From: Seonamhaeicola algicola
GTDB taxonomy: Bacteria; Bacteroidota; Bacteroidia; Flavobacteriales; Flavobacteriaceae
Reading direction: 5' to 3'
Assembly (NCBI RefSeq): GCF_007997385.1
Contig: NZ_VOSC01000025.1
Location: forward strand, 248,292-312,291
DNA: 64,000 nt
Shown: one piece after another, positions 52,730-62,422 of the stretch
Position numbering within the stretch: the stretch's first letter is position 1
Layout: each line of letters starts with the position of its first letter
The notes under the pieces: model-generated
Seen by the model: the letters and a program-made list of their open reading frames with translations, nothing else
What the model was told of the DNA's origin: nothing
Database searches by the model: none
Made by a program: the position numbers and the translations under genes

Positions 52730-53220
52730 TAGTTAGTTGTAGTTGTAATTAATGGTTTTGATTTTTTGTTTAATGTATCAATTTCAAAAATACTTAAATA
52801 ATGCACATTAGTGTATGCTGGGAACCGTAATGTGAATGATGTTTTTGTTAGCTGTACATGTTGGGTTTGTAGTTGCTTATTATCGTTAATATATTCCATA
52901 TGTTTCTTTAACGGATTTTTTATACTGAATTGTTTAAGCGTGCGCCCTTTTTTATTTAGTAAGTTACAAAGCAAATCTCCTTGGGTGCCATTATTTAAAA
53001 GGGTATTTTGTTTGGGAGCGCCTTCGGTTTCAATTTTATTAATTAAGCTAATATGTTTGCCATTATTAGTTTGCGTAATATTAAAATTTATAAAAAGCAG
53101 CTTTGGTTTACCGTTTTTAGTAAGGGTTGGTGGCTCAATATTTTTACTTGCGCATGCCGTTATGCTTAATAACAACCATGAGTTAAAAAAAAGAGAAAAT
53201 AATAAAGTGGGGCGTTGCAT
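52729..53220 (-). CDS. Lipoprotein of unknown function, coupled to M64 peptidase
   Basis: A 163-aa protein with a lipoprotein signal (LLSITAC, Cys near residue 23). The mature part is rich in Thr/Asn/Lys with repeated beta-strand patterns (KLLFINFNITQT, SFTLRFPAYTNVHYLSIFEI). No family recognised. Overlap of its stop with the peptidase start (TAGTG) suggests that it assists or tethers the peptidase; this is inference from arrangement only. Confidence 0.7.
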   Translation of the reverse strand: MQRPTLLFSLFFNSWLLLSITACASKNIEPPTLTKNGKPKLLFINFNITQTNNGKHISLINKIETEGAPKQNTLLNNGTQGDLLCNLLNKKGRTLKQFSIKNPLKKHMEYINDNKQLQTQHVQLTKTSFTLRFPAYTNVHYLSIFEIDTLNKKSKPLITTTTN

Positions 53221-53265
53221 AACACAAAGTTACTAAAAACCGTTAAGTGTTGTTTGTTAAAACTA

Positions 53266-53293
53266 CAGAAGCTCCTTTTTTTAAGAGCTTCTG
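53266..53293. terminator. Possible terminator after the alpha-2-macroglobulin gene
   Basis: Stem CAGAAGCTC (53266-53274) / GAGCTTCTG (53285-53293), loop of ten. T-runs beyond the stem are weak in both directions, so the activity is uncertain. Confidence 0.4.
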
Positions 53294-53316
53294 GTTTTGT
53301 TGTTGTTTTAGTTAAA

Positions 53317-56300
53317 TTATTTAACCTGTATCCTTACGCCTTTACTGTGACTGCTAAACTCAGGGGCATACATACTTTGTATGGTGGTAATACCGTTGCT
53401 CATGTTTCCGGCATTGTTTACGCGTAAATCATATTCAAACACAAAAACACCTTTTGGTAAATAATCAAAAAAGAAGTTTGTACTGGCATCTTTTGTACTT
53501 TCATAATAGCCTAATCCGTCGTGCCATTTGTAAGTAGATATAACGTTTATAGGTTCTAAACCAGCGGCACGCATGTCTTTCATATGTACAAATTCCATAG
53601 GTCTGTCGTTTTTAATTTCAATTCTAACCCTTACTAAATCACCAACAGTTAATGATGTTTTTGGGGTTATTTCACTAATTTCTTCACCAGTATCTGTGTG
53701 TTGTTTTAAAAATAATTTTTTAGTTATGTTTAATGATATTGCAGCTGATGTTATTTTATCTAAATCTTCAAAATATTGCCAATACAATCCGCCCCAAGCA
53801 ACACCATTATCCTTTTTTGTAAGTGTAACGTTGCCCATATTGGGTTTAATTTCTTGAGCATTCCAAGAAGTTTTAAAATACCCAGTGCCGGCTTCAATTT
53901 TAGAGTTTTTTAATTTTGAAGGATTTATAATTGAACCGCCAACGGAAACATCAACCATTTCGGTAACACTAATCCAATCATTACCTTGAAGTAGTAATGC
54001 ATAAACCGCCTCGGTAGTTGCCTTTGTAGTTTTCCAACGGTTAGTTTGTTTGTTTTTAAGTAGCCAAATTTTAAGATTGTCAATAGTTTCTAAATTTTTA
54101 GCTTCATTTTGAATAAGTGTACCAGTTTCAGAAAACGCTTCAATTAGTAGCGCTTGCGTTTCTATAGGTGCTTGATACCAAAACCAAGAGTTGGTATTTT
54201 CTTTCCAGTACATGCCTAACTCTTGGTTGGTAATACTGTTTTCTTTTAATGATTTTAAAATTTTCGAAGCTGTTTGTGTGTCATTAGTTCTATATGAAAT
54301 TAAAGCCATTAAACCTTTAGCGTATAATGAACGGTTTAACCAGTATTTTTGAATTTGCGATTGGTAATATGCAATAATGTTTTCAACTTCTTTAGATGTT
54401 TTTATCTGCGGAAAGAAGCTTCGCATATATAAATAATGCAACTGATTATGGCTTAAATGGTCTTTATTTAAATCAATATTTTTATTATACTTTTTTAGGT
54501 TTTTGTATTCTTTTACAAAAGCTTCATCTAAAAAATTAATAGCCGTTTTAATCATTTGAGATACTTCGTTATTGTTATGAATTACCTCAAGTTTTTGCAA
54601 GTGCCCAAAACCAGTAATAATATGTTGTGTAATCCATCGGTTTTCATAGCCGCCATTAAACCAAGGCCATGCGCCCGATGACATTTGATTGTTTTTAAGT
54701 TTGTTTAAAGCCAATTGCAATTCGTTATTCATTTTGTTTAAATTGAATAATAAAGCAATGCGTTTTTTCTGTTCGGTTTCGCTTTTAGCATCACGTAACC
54801 ATGGTGTTTCTTGAATTAAGATAGACTTTAATTCTTCATTTTTTTCAAGGTTAGAAATGAGCGCGTCTTGTGATGCCCACTGATTAAAAACTTCTTTTAT
54901 TCTTGGGTTAGAATTTACTATATGGCTAGCCAGCGCATTGGCATAATACCTACTAAATGTTTGCTCATTACATTCATAAGGGTATTCCATTAAATATGGT
55001 AATGCTTGTACTGCATACCATGCCGGGTTTGAAGTTATTTCTAAAGTTAACTTGTGGTGTTTTAATGTAGATTTTTCGTTGTTTTTTGAAGTAGAAACAA
55101 GTTTTTCTAAAGAAAAGGTTTTTGTTTCATTGCTTTTTATCCACATGGGTAATGTTTCTGTTACCAACATGCGGTTTGAAAGTACAGGTAAGGCGTTTTG
55201 CTCGCCATCACTAAAGCTTTCAGATTTTGCAACTATTTTATATTGAATAGCTTGCACATCATCAGGTATTAATAAACGCCATGATACTTGTGTGTTGTTT
55301 TTTGATGATACTGTGAAATTTTGCGCTCTTTGAAGTGTTGAAGCGTTATTTTTAGTACTCACAAATAATTTTGATGTTATATCTTTTCCTGAAATAGCAT
55401 CTGTTAAAATTAATAGCGCTTTACCTGATAATTCCTTTTCAGTAAGATTTGAAATTTTTGTACTAATACTAATGCTATCACCTTCGCGTAAAAAACGTGG
55501 CGCATTAGGTGTAACCATTAACTCTTTTTGAGTTACGGTAGTTAATGTTTTTGTAGCACTTTCTAAATTTTTAGTATGCGCTAATAATTGTAATTTCCAT
55601 TGTGTTAGGGCTTCGGGTGTTGTAAAACTGAAACTTACATTGCCTTCATCATCTGTTTTTAAATGCGGAAAGAAAAAGGCGGTTTCGTTTAAGTTTTTAC
55701 GGATTTTAATATTACTGAAATCTGTTTTAGTTTGTTTTTCTGGTTTGGGAGGCGCAGGTATATTAAGTTCATTGTCGTTTGCTTGCCCTTTTATCATTGC
55801 TTGCCCTTGTGATACTTCAGCTTCTTCAACCACAACTTCAGCTACGGCTCCTGTTAATTCCTTTCTTTTTTGGGTACCGTACCCAGTCACAACAACTTCA
55901 TCTAATTGAGCACTATCTTCAACTAGTGTTATGTTTAATACATTGTTTTTATTAATTGTAACATTATAGTCTAAATATCCTAAAAAGCTAATTTTAAGTG
56001 TGTTTCCTTTTTTTGCTTCAATAGTAAATTTCCCATCAAAATCTGTTGTTGTTTTATTATTTGTTCCTGTAATAGTAATGTTAGCACCAGGTAATGGTTC
56101 TCCTGTTTCATCATAAATAGTACCTGTAATAATACCCTCTTTAAATGTTTTATTAAACGTTTCTTGGTGTTTTGGTGTATGTTTTGGCCTTAGCGTATTT
56201 AAATACCGGTTATAAGTCCATTTATTAAAATTCATTGAAAAACCAAACCAATTCCATGAGTCATAATACAGGTTTGGGTAATGGTGCGAAATATTGTAGT

Positions 56301-59300
56301 TACTATAAGTTTTAAAGCCTTTGGTACCAAAACTTTGTTGCATATTATTTCTAAAAGCGCTGTAATAATTAGGTTTGTAAATAGGGTTGAAGTGCCAGTT
56401 GTGATCTTTAAACTGGTCTAATGATGCATCATACATACTCGCTAAAAGTTCAGCACTAACTTTATCGCTTTTTGGACCTTTTATGTTAAAGCTCCAAGTT
56501 TCATTAGTTCCTGGTTGTAACCGGTCTCTAAACGTGTTGGTTTCAATTTGCAAATTTGTTATAGGGTATGGTACTGAAATGGGTAACGTACCTTGGTGTG
56601 CGCTGTTATAAGCTGCATAGCTGTAATGAATAGCAAAGCCACCAATATCATTTTGAGAAACAGGAATGCTTAATACTTTTTTATTGTTGTTTAGCTTAAC
56701 TATTTGGGTTTTTATAATATCATGATTTTTTTCAATTGATACGGTTACTGCAATGTTTTTTGCTGCTGAAGCTAATGTTACATAGGCTATTTCACCTGCA
56801 TTATATGTGGTTTTGTTTGTTGTAATATTGAATAATTGATTATCTGCTAAACTATCATCTTTATCACTAAACAATGTTATTTTAGTTTCGTCTTTTACCG
56901 CTTTACCAAACTTATCTTTAGTTTCTAGAATGATAATGTATTGTCCTGATTGCCATTTTTTAATTTTACCTAAATGGAGTGTTTTTGAGGTTTCAGTATT
57001 AAACGTTTTGTTTAAAACTAGTGCGCCTTTTTCCCATTCATTTGGTAAATGTTCGTTTGTGTAAGCTTCGTTTGGAAATAAGTTTTTAAAGTTTTCTTTT
57101 GAAAAATCTTGATAATCTGGTGCAGGCCATGGGCGAGGTCTTACAACGTTATTAGGGGCTTTAAGTTTATAAATTTTAATACTGCCTTTAGCAGGTGCAA
57201 ATTCGCCATTTAAGTTTTTAGTTTCAATGTTTATAGTGTGTTCTTTATTACTTTTATTAAGAACACTGTTTACAATAATGTTGGCGGTTAACGCATGATA
57301 ACCAACATTTACAAGTGTTGTTGCGCTTCGGGTTTCACCATTTAAATCGGTAACATCGGCGGTAATTTCATATCTGAAAATAGGAAGACTTTCTTTATCT
57401 ACGCTTGAATCTGGCAGCGCTTTAAACGTAATGCTGAATTCACCATTAGCATTGGTAACTGTTTCACCGTGGGTTATTTCTTGAGGTTCACTATTAAAAT
57501 TTGGTCTGTACCAATAAAACCAATGCGGGTATTGTACTTTTCGGTGTACACGGTATACAACTTTAGCATTTGTAATATTACTGCCTGTAAAAGCAATAGC
57601 ATTACCTTTTACAGTTACCGAATCGTTAATTGTATAGGTTTCTTTTACGGTTTTAAATGTGGTTTCAAATTTAGGGCGTTTGTATTCTTCAACCGAGAAA
57701 TAATGATTGGTGTATAAATCACTTCTATCTCCATCAATTTCAATGTAATATTGGCCATTTAAACCTGTGTTGGGTAAAATAAATTGGCCATTAACAGCGC
57801 CATATTCATTAGTTTTTAATTCTAGTTCTTTAATTTCTTCACTATTTGCGTTGTATAAAACGGCATATAAATTTTCATTGGCTAAAACTTCAGAAGTATT
57901 GTTTTTAGTTTTAAGCGCAATTGCTTTAAAAAATACCGTTTGTCCTGGTCTGTAAATACTTCTATCAGTAAAAACGAATGCTTTATATGCTGTTTTTGGT
58001 TGTTGTTTATTTTGGCGAGAACCCATCCAGTAATTACCAAAATAAGCAGTTTCATTATTGTAGCTTGCTTCTATGGTAATATTGCGGTAGTAGCTATTTG
58101 TTTTTTTAATGCTTATTCTTCCTTGACTATCTGTGGTGTAATTTTGTAGTTTTCTTTTGCCATTGTATGGTGTGCTGTATGACATTTCAATGGTGGCATT
58201 AGCCATGGGTTCACCGTTATTTCTGTTAATTAATTGGAAAATTTGATGTGTGTTATTTTCGGCATCAACCAATGCTATGTTAGTAATTTGTATGGTTGTA
58301 TAGGCAAAAAATACACTATTGTTTTGTTTATTTGTAGCTAAAATAATGTAACGGCCATTATTTAATTTTGGTAATAACAACTCGGTGCTGTGTTGTAGGT
58401 AATCGTTTTCATTTCGCAGCGTATTACTCCACGATTTTGTAGCATTTAATTTGTTTAAAAATTCCCATTTATCATCTTTATTGTAAATTTTACCAAATTT
58501 TTCAAATTGTTTTTCATTAAGCTTATAGGCTTTAAAATAAAGTGAATCAATATTTTTATAGCTAACTAAAACCTTAGCATGTTGCTGTGTTGGTAAATAA
58601 TTTTCGGTAGTAATGTTTAAGGTAGGTTGTAGTATTTGAGTTTTAAGTATTTTACATTTTTGGGCGCCTAAACTTTCAGAAAAATTAGTAATGGCTGTAT
58701 TGCAAATAGCAAGCGCCTCTTTTGCTTTAAAACGGTGTTCCTTATTGGTTTTTGTATTATACGTTTTGCTTAAATTAACATACATAGATGCTATTTCAAA
58801 ATCATATAAAGCAGATGTTTCATGTGTTTTATTTTGAAGCCTTTCGGTTTTTAAAGCGTTTAAAAGCAGTGTTTGTTGGTTGGTAAAAGTAGCGTGTGCT
58901 TCAACAAATTTTAGGCGTTCAATATTTACATTAGCTAAAGCCTTGGGGTTTTTATTTTTTAAATGAAATTGAATTAAATGTTGATAAATTTTTAAAGCCT
59001 GTAATTGTAAAGACGTACTGTCTTTTGAGGTGATATTTAAAGTAGAAAAGATTTTAGCATTGGCTAAAAAATCAGGATTATCAATTTCAAACTTATAAGC
59101 AGGTTTGGTAATGTGTGTTTCGTTGGTTTTGTAAAATTCTAAAGCATTATGGTTTAAAAAATCAAAAAGTGTTGGTCTATAAATTTTAGAGTCTTTGTGG
59201 GTGTTTAAAATGGCATCATAATTAGCTAAATTTTCTAATTGAAGCATTAATCCATTTTGTAAGGAGTTTTGGTAATGTACATGAATTTCGGTAAATAAAG

Positions 59301-59733
59301 TTTGTAAATCCCAGGTTCTAAAATCGGTAGTATTTATTTTTTCATCGGTTTTAGTACGGTTGTAAAATTGCCACCTATGTTGTTTAAAATACTGCCAGTA
59401 TAAATTAGCTAGTAGGCTTTCTAAAACATTTTTTACAGGAAAACTGCTGGTTTCAATATTAGTTTTAAAATCATTAATTATACTTAATTGAGCATCATCT
59501 TCTAAAATTAAAGCAAACTTGCTCTTAAATAAAAGTGTTTTAATAAGTTGTGGGGCGTTATTATCTTTTTTAGCTTTAAGGGCAATATCATTAACAATTT
59601 TTAATGCAGATTTTGGTAAACCTTCAATTTCAAATTTTTCAACTTTTAGCCAAAGCGCTTCGTAATTGTTGTGTTGTGCATTGGTTATGTTGGCAAAAAA
59701 TAGAATCATTAAAATAAGTAGTGAATTTTTCAT
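53317..59733 (-). CDS. Giant alpha-2-macroglobulin family protein with SusC-like insert
   Basis: A 2138-aa exported protein (signal peptide 1-19, ending ITNAQ). The N-terminal ~400 residues are helical. Macroglobulin (MG/MG2) beta-domains follow (FTDRSIYRPGQTVFFKAIAL is the MG2 signature). Residues about 1197-1270 are a carboxypeptidase-regulatory-like beta-sandwich (GTIYDETGEPLPGANITITG). Immediately after it, about 1274-1290, comes a segment identical in style to the SusC N-terminal signature (LDEVVVTGYGTQKRKELTGAV). The A2M core resumes with the bait-to-thioester region; the thioester motif CNEQ is at 1588-1591. The alpha-toroid and receptor-like domain follow to the C-terminus. Bacterial A2Ms trap proteases in the periplasm or at the cell surface. 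Confidence 0.9.
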   Translation of the reverse strand: MKNSLLILMILFFANITNAQHNNYEALWLKVEKFEIEGLPKSALKIVNDIALKAKKDNNAPQLIKTLLFKSKFALILEDDAQLSIINDFKTNIETSSFPVKNVLESLLANLYWQYFKQHRWQFYNRTKTDEKINTTDFRTWDLQTLFTEIHVHYQNSLQNGLMLQLENLANYDAILNTHKDSKIYRPTLFDFLNHNALEFYKTNETHITKPAYKFEIDNPDFLANAKIFSTLNITSKDSTSLQLQALKIYQHLIQFHLKNKNPKALANVNIERLKFVEAHATFTNQQTLLLNALKTERLQNKTHETSALYDFEIASMYVNLSKTYNTKTNKEHRFKAKEALAICNTAITNFSESLGAQKCKILKTQILQPTLNITTENYLPTQQHAKVLVSYKNIDSLYFKAYKLNEKQFEKFGKIYNKDDKWEFLNKLNATKSWSNTLRNENDYLQHSTELLLPKLNNGRYIILATNKQNNSVFFAYTTIQITNIALVDAENNTHQIFQLINRNNGEPMANATIEMSYSTPYNGKRKLQNYTTDSQGRISIKKTNSYYRNITIEASYNNETAYFGNYWMGSRQNKQQPKTAYKAFVFTDRSIYRPGQTVFFKAIALKTKNNTSEVLANENLYAVLYNANSEEIKELELKTNEYGAVNGQFILPNTGLNGQYYIEIDGDRSDLYTNHYFSVEEYKRPKFETTFKTVKETYTINDSVTVKGNAIAFTGSNITNAKVVYRVHRKVQYPHWFYWYRPNFNSEPQEITHGETVTNANGEFSITFKALPDSSVDKESLPIFRYEITADVTDLNGETRSATTLVNVGYHALTANIIVNSVLNKSNKEHTINIETKNLNGEFAPAKGSIKIYKLKAPNNVVRPRPWPAPDYQDFSKENFKNLFPNEAYTNEHLPNEWEKGALVLNKTFNTETSKTLHLGKIKKWQSGQYIIILETKDKFGKAVKDETKITLFSDKDDSLADNQLFNITTNKTTYNAGEIAYVTLASAAKNIAVTVSIEKNHDIIKTQIVKLNNNKKVLSIPVSQNDIGGFAIHYSYAAYNSAHQGTLPISVPYPITNLQIETNTFRDRLQPGTNETWSFNIKGPKSDKVSAELLASMYDASLDQFKDHNWHFNPIYKPNYYSAFRNNMQQSFGTKGFKTYSNYNISHHYPNLYYDSWNWFGFSMNFNKWTYNRYLNTLRPKHTPKHQETFNKTFKEGIITGTIYDETGEPLPGANITITGTNNKTTTDFDGKFTIEAKKGNTLKISFLGYLDYNVTINKNNVLNITLVEDSAQLDEVVVTGYGTQKRKELTGAVAEVVVEEAEVSQGQAMIKGQANDNELNIPAPPKPEKQTKTDFSNIKIRKNLNETAFFFPHLKTDDEGNVSFSFTTPEALTQWKLQLLAHTKNLESATKTLTTVTQKELMVTPNAPRFLREGDSISISTKISNLTEKELSGKALLILTDAISGKDITSKLFVSTKNNASTLQRAQNFTVSSKNNTQVSWRLLIPDDVQAIQYKIVAKSESFSDGEQNALPVLSNRMLVTETLPMWIKSNETKTFSLEKLVSTSKNNEKSTLKHHKLTLEITSNPAWYAVQALPYLMEYPYECNEQTFSRYYANALASHIVNSNPRIKEVFNQWASQDALISNLEKNEELKSILIQETPWLRDAKSETEQKKRIALLFNLNKMNNELQLALNKLKNNQMSSGAWPWFNGGYENRWITQHIITGFGHLQKLEVIHNNNEVSQMIKTAINFLDEAFVKEYKNLKKYNKNIDLNKDHLSHNQLHYLYMRSFFPQIKTSKEVENIIAYYQSQIQKYWLNRSLYAKGLMALISYRTNDTQTASKILKSLKENSITNQELGMYWKENTNSWFWYQAPIETQALLIEAFSETGTLIQNEAKNLETIDNLKIWLLKNKQTNRWKTTKATTEAVYALLLQGNDWISVTEMVDVSVGGSIINPSKLKNSKIEAGTGYFKTSWNAQEIKPNMGNVTLTKKDNGVAWGGLYWQYFEDLDKITSAAISLNITKKLFLKQHTDTGEEISEITPKTSLTVGDLVRVRIEIKNDRPMEFVHMKDMRAAGLEPINVISTYKWHDGLGYYESTKDASTNFFFDYLPKGVFVFEYDLRVNNAGNMSNGITTIQSMYAPEFSSHSKGVRIQVK

Positions 59734-59874
59734 GAATTGTGTGTTGTAAAAGGTTACTTTATAATAGCTTATTTTGCTAAGCTAAATTCAAAAGCCATAC
59801 CAAAAAATAGCCAATGAGCAAACCTGTATTTTGGGTGAGTGAATTTACTCATTTTAAAAGAAACTTGTAATGTT

Positions 59875-59882
59875 TAACTTTG
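59875..59882 (+). promoter_or_regulatory. -7 promoter box of the TPR gene
   Basis: TAACTTTG, matching TAnnTTTG, 19 bp before the ATG. Confidence 0.45.
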
Positions 59883-59901
59883 TGAATCCGACAAAAAACT
59901 T

Positions 59902-60855
59902 ATGAACAAATTAATATACCTACTGTTGTTGCCCGTTTTAACTTATGGTCAGTTACATATTGAGCAAGCACAAGCCATGTTAGCAAAAAAACAGTATGCA
60001 AAAGCCGAAGTTGTTTTGGTAAAATTTGTTGAGCAAAACCCTAAAAATACTTTAGGTATAGAGCTGTTAGGTGACGCCTATGGGCATCAAAAAAAATGGG
60101 ATAAAGCCATAAGTAATTACAAAGTTTTAGTTAATACCAATCCTAATAATGCCAATTACCAATATAAATATGGTGGTGCTTTGGGCATGAAAGCCCTATC
60201 GGTAAGTAAAATAAAAGCCTTAACTATTATTGATGATGTAAAAGCTGCATTTTTAAAAGCTGCCGAATTAGATAAAGAACACGTTGATGCCCGTTGGGCT
60301 TTGGTAGAATTATACATGCAACTACCCGGTATAATAGGCGGCAGTAAAAGCAAAGCATTGCACTATGCCAATGAGTTGCAAAACCTTTCAAAAGTAGATG
60401 GCTATTTAGCAAAAGGCTATATTTATGAATACGATAAAGAACCCGAACAAGCTGAGAAATACTATAAATTAGCACTAAATACTGGCGGCTCTGTAACGTG
60501 TTTTGAAAAATTAACCAATTTTTACGAAAAGCAAAATAAACCCCAAAAAGCCATAGAAAATATTGAGCACGCTTACCAAAAACACAACCGTAACGCCATG
60601 CATTATCAAATAGGAAAAGTGTGTGCAGACTATAATATTCAATTAGAAAAAGGCGAAAAATGTTTACATGCTTATATTAAAAATCATTCGGTTAAAGACG
60701 GTGTGCCTATTGAATGGGCGTATTTTAGATTAGCGCAAATTCACAAAAACAAATTAGATAAAACAGCGGCATTAAAATGGATAGACAAAGCCCTAGCAAC
60801 CCGTGCAAACTTTAAACAAGCCAAAGAAGAAAAAGCAAAAATATTAAAACTTTAA
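59902..60855 (+). CDS. Exported TPR-repeat protein
   Basis: A 317-aa protein with signal peptide 1-16 (LTYGQ) followed by tandem tetratricopeptide repeats over almost its whole length (for example AQAMLAKKQYAKAEVVLVKF, LGDAYGHQKKWDKAISNYKVL, AEKYYKLALNTGG, LAQIHKNKLDKTAALKWIDKAL). It is probably a periplasmic protein-interaction scaffold. It starts divergently from the alpha-2-macroglobulin gene, 168 bp away, but a link is not shown. Confidence 0.85.
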   Translation: MNKLIYLLLLPVLTYGQLHIEQAQAMLAKKQYAKAEVVLVKFVEQNPKNTLGIELLGDAYGHQKKWDKAISNYKVLVNTNPNNANYQYKYGGALGMKALSVSKIKALTIIDDVKAAFLKAAELDKEHVDARWALVELYMQLPGIIGGSKSKALHYANELQNLSKVDGYLAKGYIYEYDKEPEQAEKYYKLALNTGGSVTCFEKLTNFYEKQNKPQKAIENIEHAYQKHNRNAMHYQIGKVCADYNIQLEKGEKCLHAYIKNHSVKDGVPIEWAYFRLAQIHKNKLDKTAALKWIDKALATRANFKQAKEEKAKILKL

Positions 60856-60860
60856 GTTAT

Positions 60861-60951
60861 GGGCGTTACCCATAAGGGGTCGGGCTTTCGGCAGTCGCTT
60901 TTTGCTCGTGCCTCACAAAAGAGCTCCAACAAATGCCTCAATCCCTAACGC
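60861..60951 (+). repeat. Hairpin repeat family, copy B
   Basis: A 91-bp unit beginning GGGCGTTACCC and ending CTCAATCCCTAACGC; ends GCGTTA/TAACGC are inverted. It starts only 6 bp after the TPR stop codon. Shared with copy A: GGGGTCGGGCTTTCGGCAG, TCGCTTTTT, CAAAAGAGCT-like block, CAACAAA and GCCTCAATCCCTAA; the central hairpin is shorter. Confidence 0.9.
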
Positions 60952-61059
60952 AAATCAAAACCAACTAAATTATACCAATATCATTAAGGTATTAAACTTT
61001 TCAACAGTTAAACTTTGTACTTTGAAATTAGAAACAGATATTTGTTGTAAAGCAACAAT

Positions 61060-62415
61060 ATGAACGTACATTTTATAGCTATAGGTGGCGCTGCAATGCA
61101 TAATTTAGCATTGGCATTACACAACAAAGGATACCACGTAACTGGTAGCGATGATACTATTTTTGAGCCTTCAAAATCTAGATTACAAGCAAAAGGCCTA
61201 TTGCCAAATGCGTTTGGATGGTTTCCTAATAAAATTACAAGTAATTTAGATGCTATTGTACTGGGTATGCATGCCAAAGAAGATAACCCAGAATTATTAA
61301 AAGCTCAAGAATTAGGTGTAAAAATATATAGCTATCCAGAGTTTTTGTATGAGCAAAGTAAACACAAAACCCGCGTGGTTATTGGTGGTAGCCATGGTAA
61401 AACAACCATTACATCAATGATTTTACACGTTATGCATTACCATGACAAAGATGTAGATTATATGGTAGGCGCACAGTTAGAAGGTTTTGATGTTATGGTG
61501 AAGCTTACCGAAGAAAATGATTTTATTGTGCTTGAAGGCGATGAATACCTAAGTTCACCCATTGATAGGCGTCCAAAATTCCATTTATACAAACCAAACA
61601 TTGCGTTGTTAAGCGGTATAGCATGGGATCATATTAATGTATTTCCTACCTATGAAAATTATGTAGAACAGTTCAGTATTTTTGTAGATTCTATTGTAAG
61701 CGGTGGTAGTATAAATTTTAACGAAGAAGATGCTGAGGTAAAGCGCGTAGTTGAAGCAAGTAATAATACCATTAGAAAAATACCATACCAAACACCCCAA
61801 TATACCGTTGTAAATGGCGAAACACTTTTAGAAACCCCTGAAGGAGATTTGCCTATTGAAGTATTTGGCAAACATAACCTTAATAATTTAGCTGGAGCCA
61901 AATGGATTTGTCAGCACATGGGTATTCAAGAAGATGAGTTTTATGAAGCTATAGCCACTTTTAAAGGCGCTAGTAAACGACTAGAAAAAATAGCCGAAAG
62001 CTCAAATAGTGTTGCTTATAAAGACTTTGCACATTCTCCAAGTAAAGTAGAAGCAACCACAAAAGCGGTAAAAGAACAGTATGAAAATAGAACCTTAGTG
62101 GCTTGTTTAGAATTGCATACCTACAGCAGTTTAAATGCCGAGTTTTTAAAGGAATACAAAGGCACATTAAATGCTGCCGATGTTGCAGTTGTATTTTATT
62201 CACCTCATGCCGTTGAAATTAAAAAACTTGATGCCGTTTCACATGAACAAATAGCTGATGCTTTTCAACGAGAGGATTTAATAATTTACACAAACCCTGA
62301 TGATTTTAAAAACTATCTGTTCTCTCAAAAATTTGATAATAAAGCCTTATTATTAATGAGTAGCGGTAATTATGGCGGCTTGGATTTTGATGCCATTAAA
62401 GGATTGATAGAGTAG
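61060..62415 (+). CDS. mpl: UDP-N-acetylmuramate:tripeptide ligase (Mpl-type, peptidoglycan recycling)
   Basis: A 451-aa Mur-ligase. N-terminal Rossmann domain FIAIGGAAMHNLALAL; ATP loop GGSHGKTT (near residue 110); LEGDEYLSSPIDRRPKF; AWDHINVFPTY; FGKHNLNNLAGA; DFAHSPSKVEATTKA. The FGWFPNKI...LGMHAKEDNPEL region and YSYPEFLYEQS are closer to Mpl than to MurC. It reattaches recovered L-Ala-D-Glu-DAP peptide to UDP-MurNAc. A small TTGTTG/CAACAA hairpin (61042-61058) ends one base before the start codon and could limit initiation. Confidence 0.85.
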   Translation: MNVHFIAIGGAAMHNLALALHNKGYHVTGSDDTIFEPSKSRLQAKGLLPNAFGWFPNKITSNLDAIVLGMHAKEDNPELLKAQELGVKIYSYPEFLYEQSKHKTRVVIGGSHGKTTITSMILHVMHYHDKDVDYMVGAQLEGFDVMVKLTEENDFIVLEGDEYLSSPIDRRPKFHLYKPNIALLSGIAWDHINVFPTYENYVEQFSIFVDSIVSGGSINFNEEDAEVKRVVEASNNTIRKIPYQTPQYTVVNGETLLETPEGDLPIEVFGKHNLNNLAGAKWICQHMGIQEDEFYEAIATFKGASKRLEKIAESSNSVAYKDFAHSPSKVEATTKAVKEQYENRTLVACLELHTYSSLNAEFLKEYKGTLNAADVAVVFYSPHAVEIKKLDAVSHEQIADAFQREDLIIYTNPDDFKNYLFSQKFDNKALLLMSSGNYGGLDFDAIKGLIE

Positions 62416-62422
62416 TAGATAT

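Noticed and set aside
52811-53236. Plus-strand 141-codon ORF opposite the lipoprotein gene
   Set aside because: The minus-strand lipoprotein has a clear signal and lipobox and is coupled to the M64 gene; the plus ORF is Cys/Phe-rich shadow.
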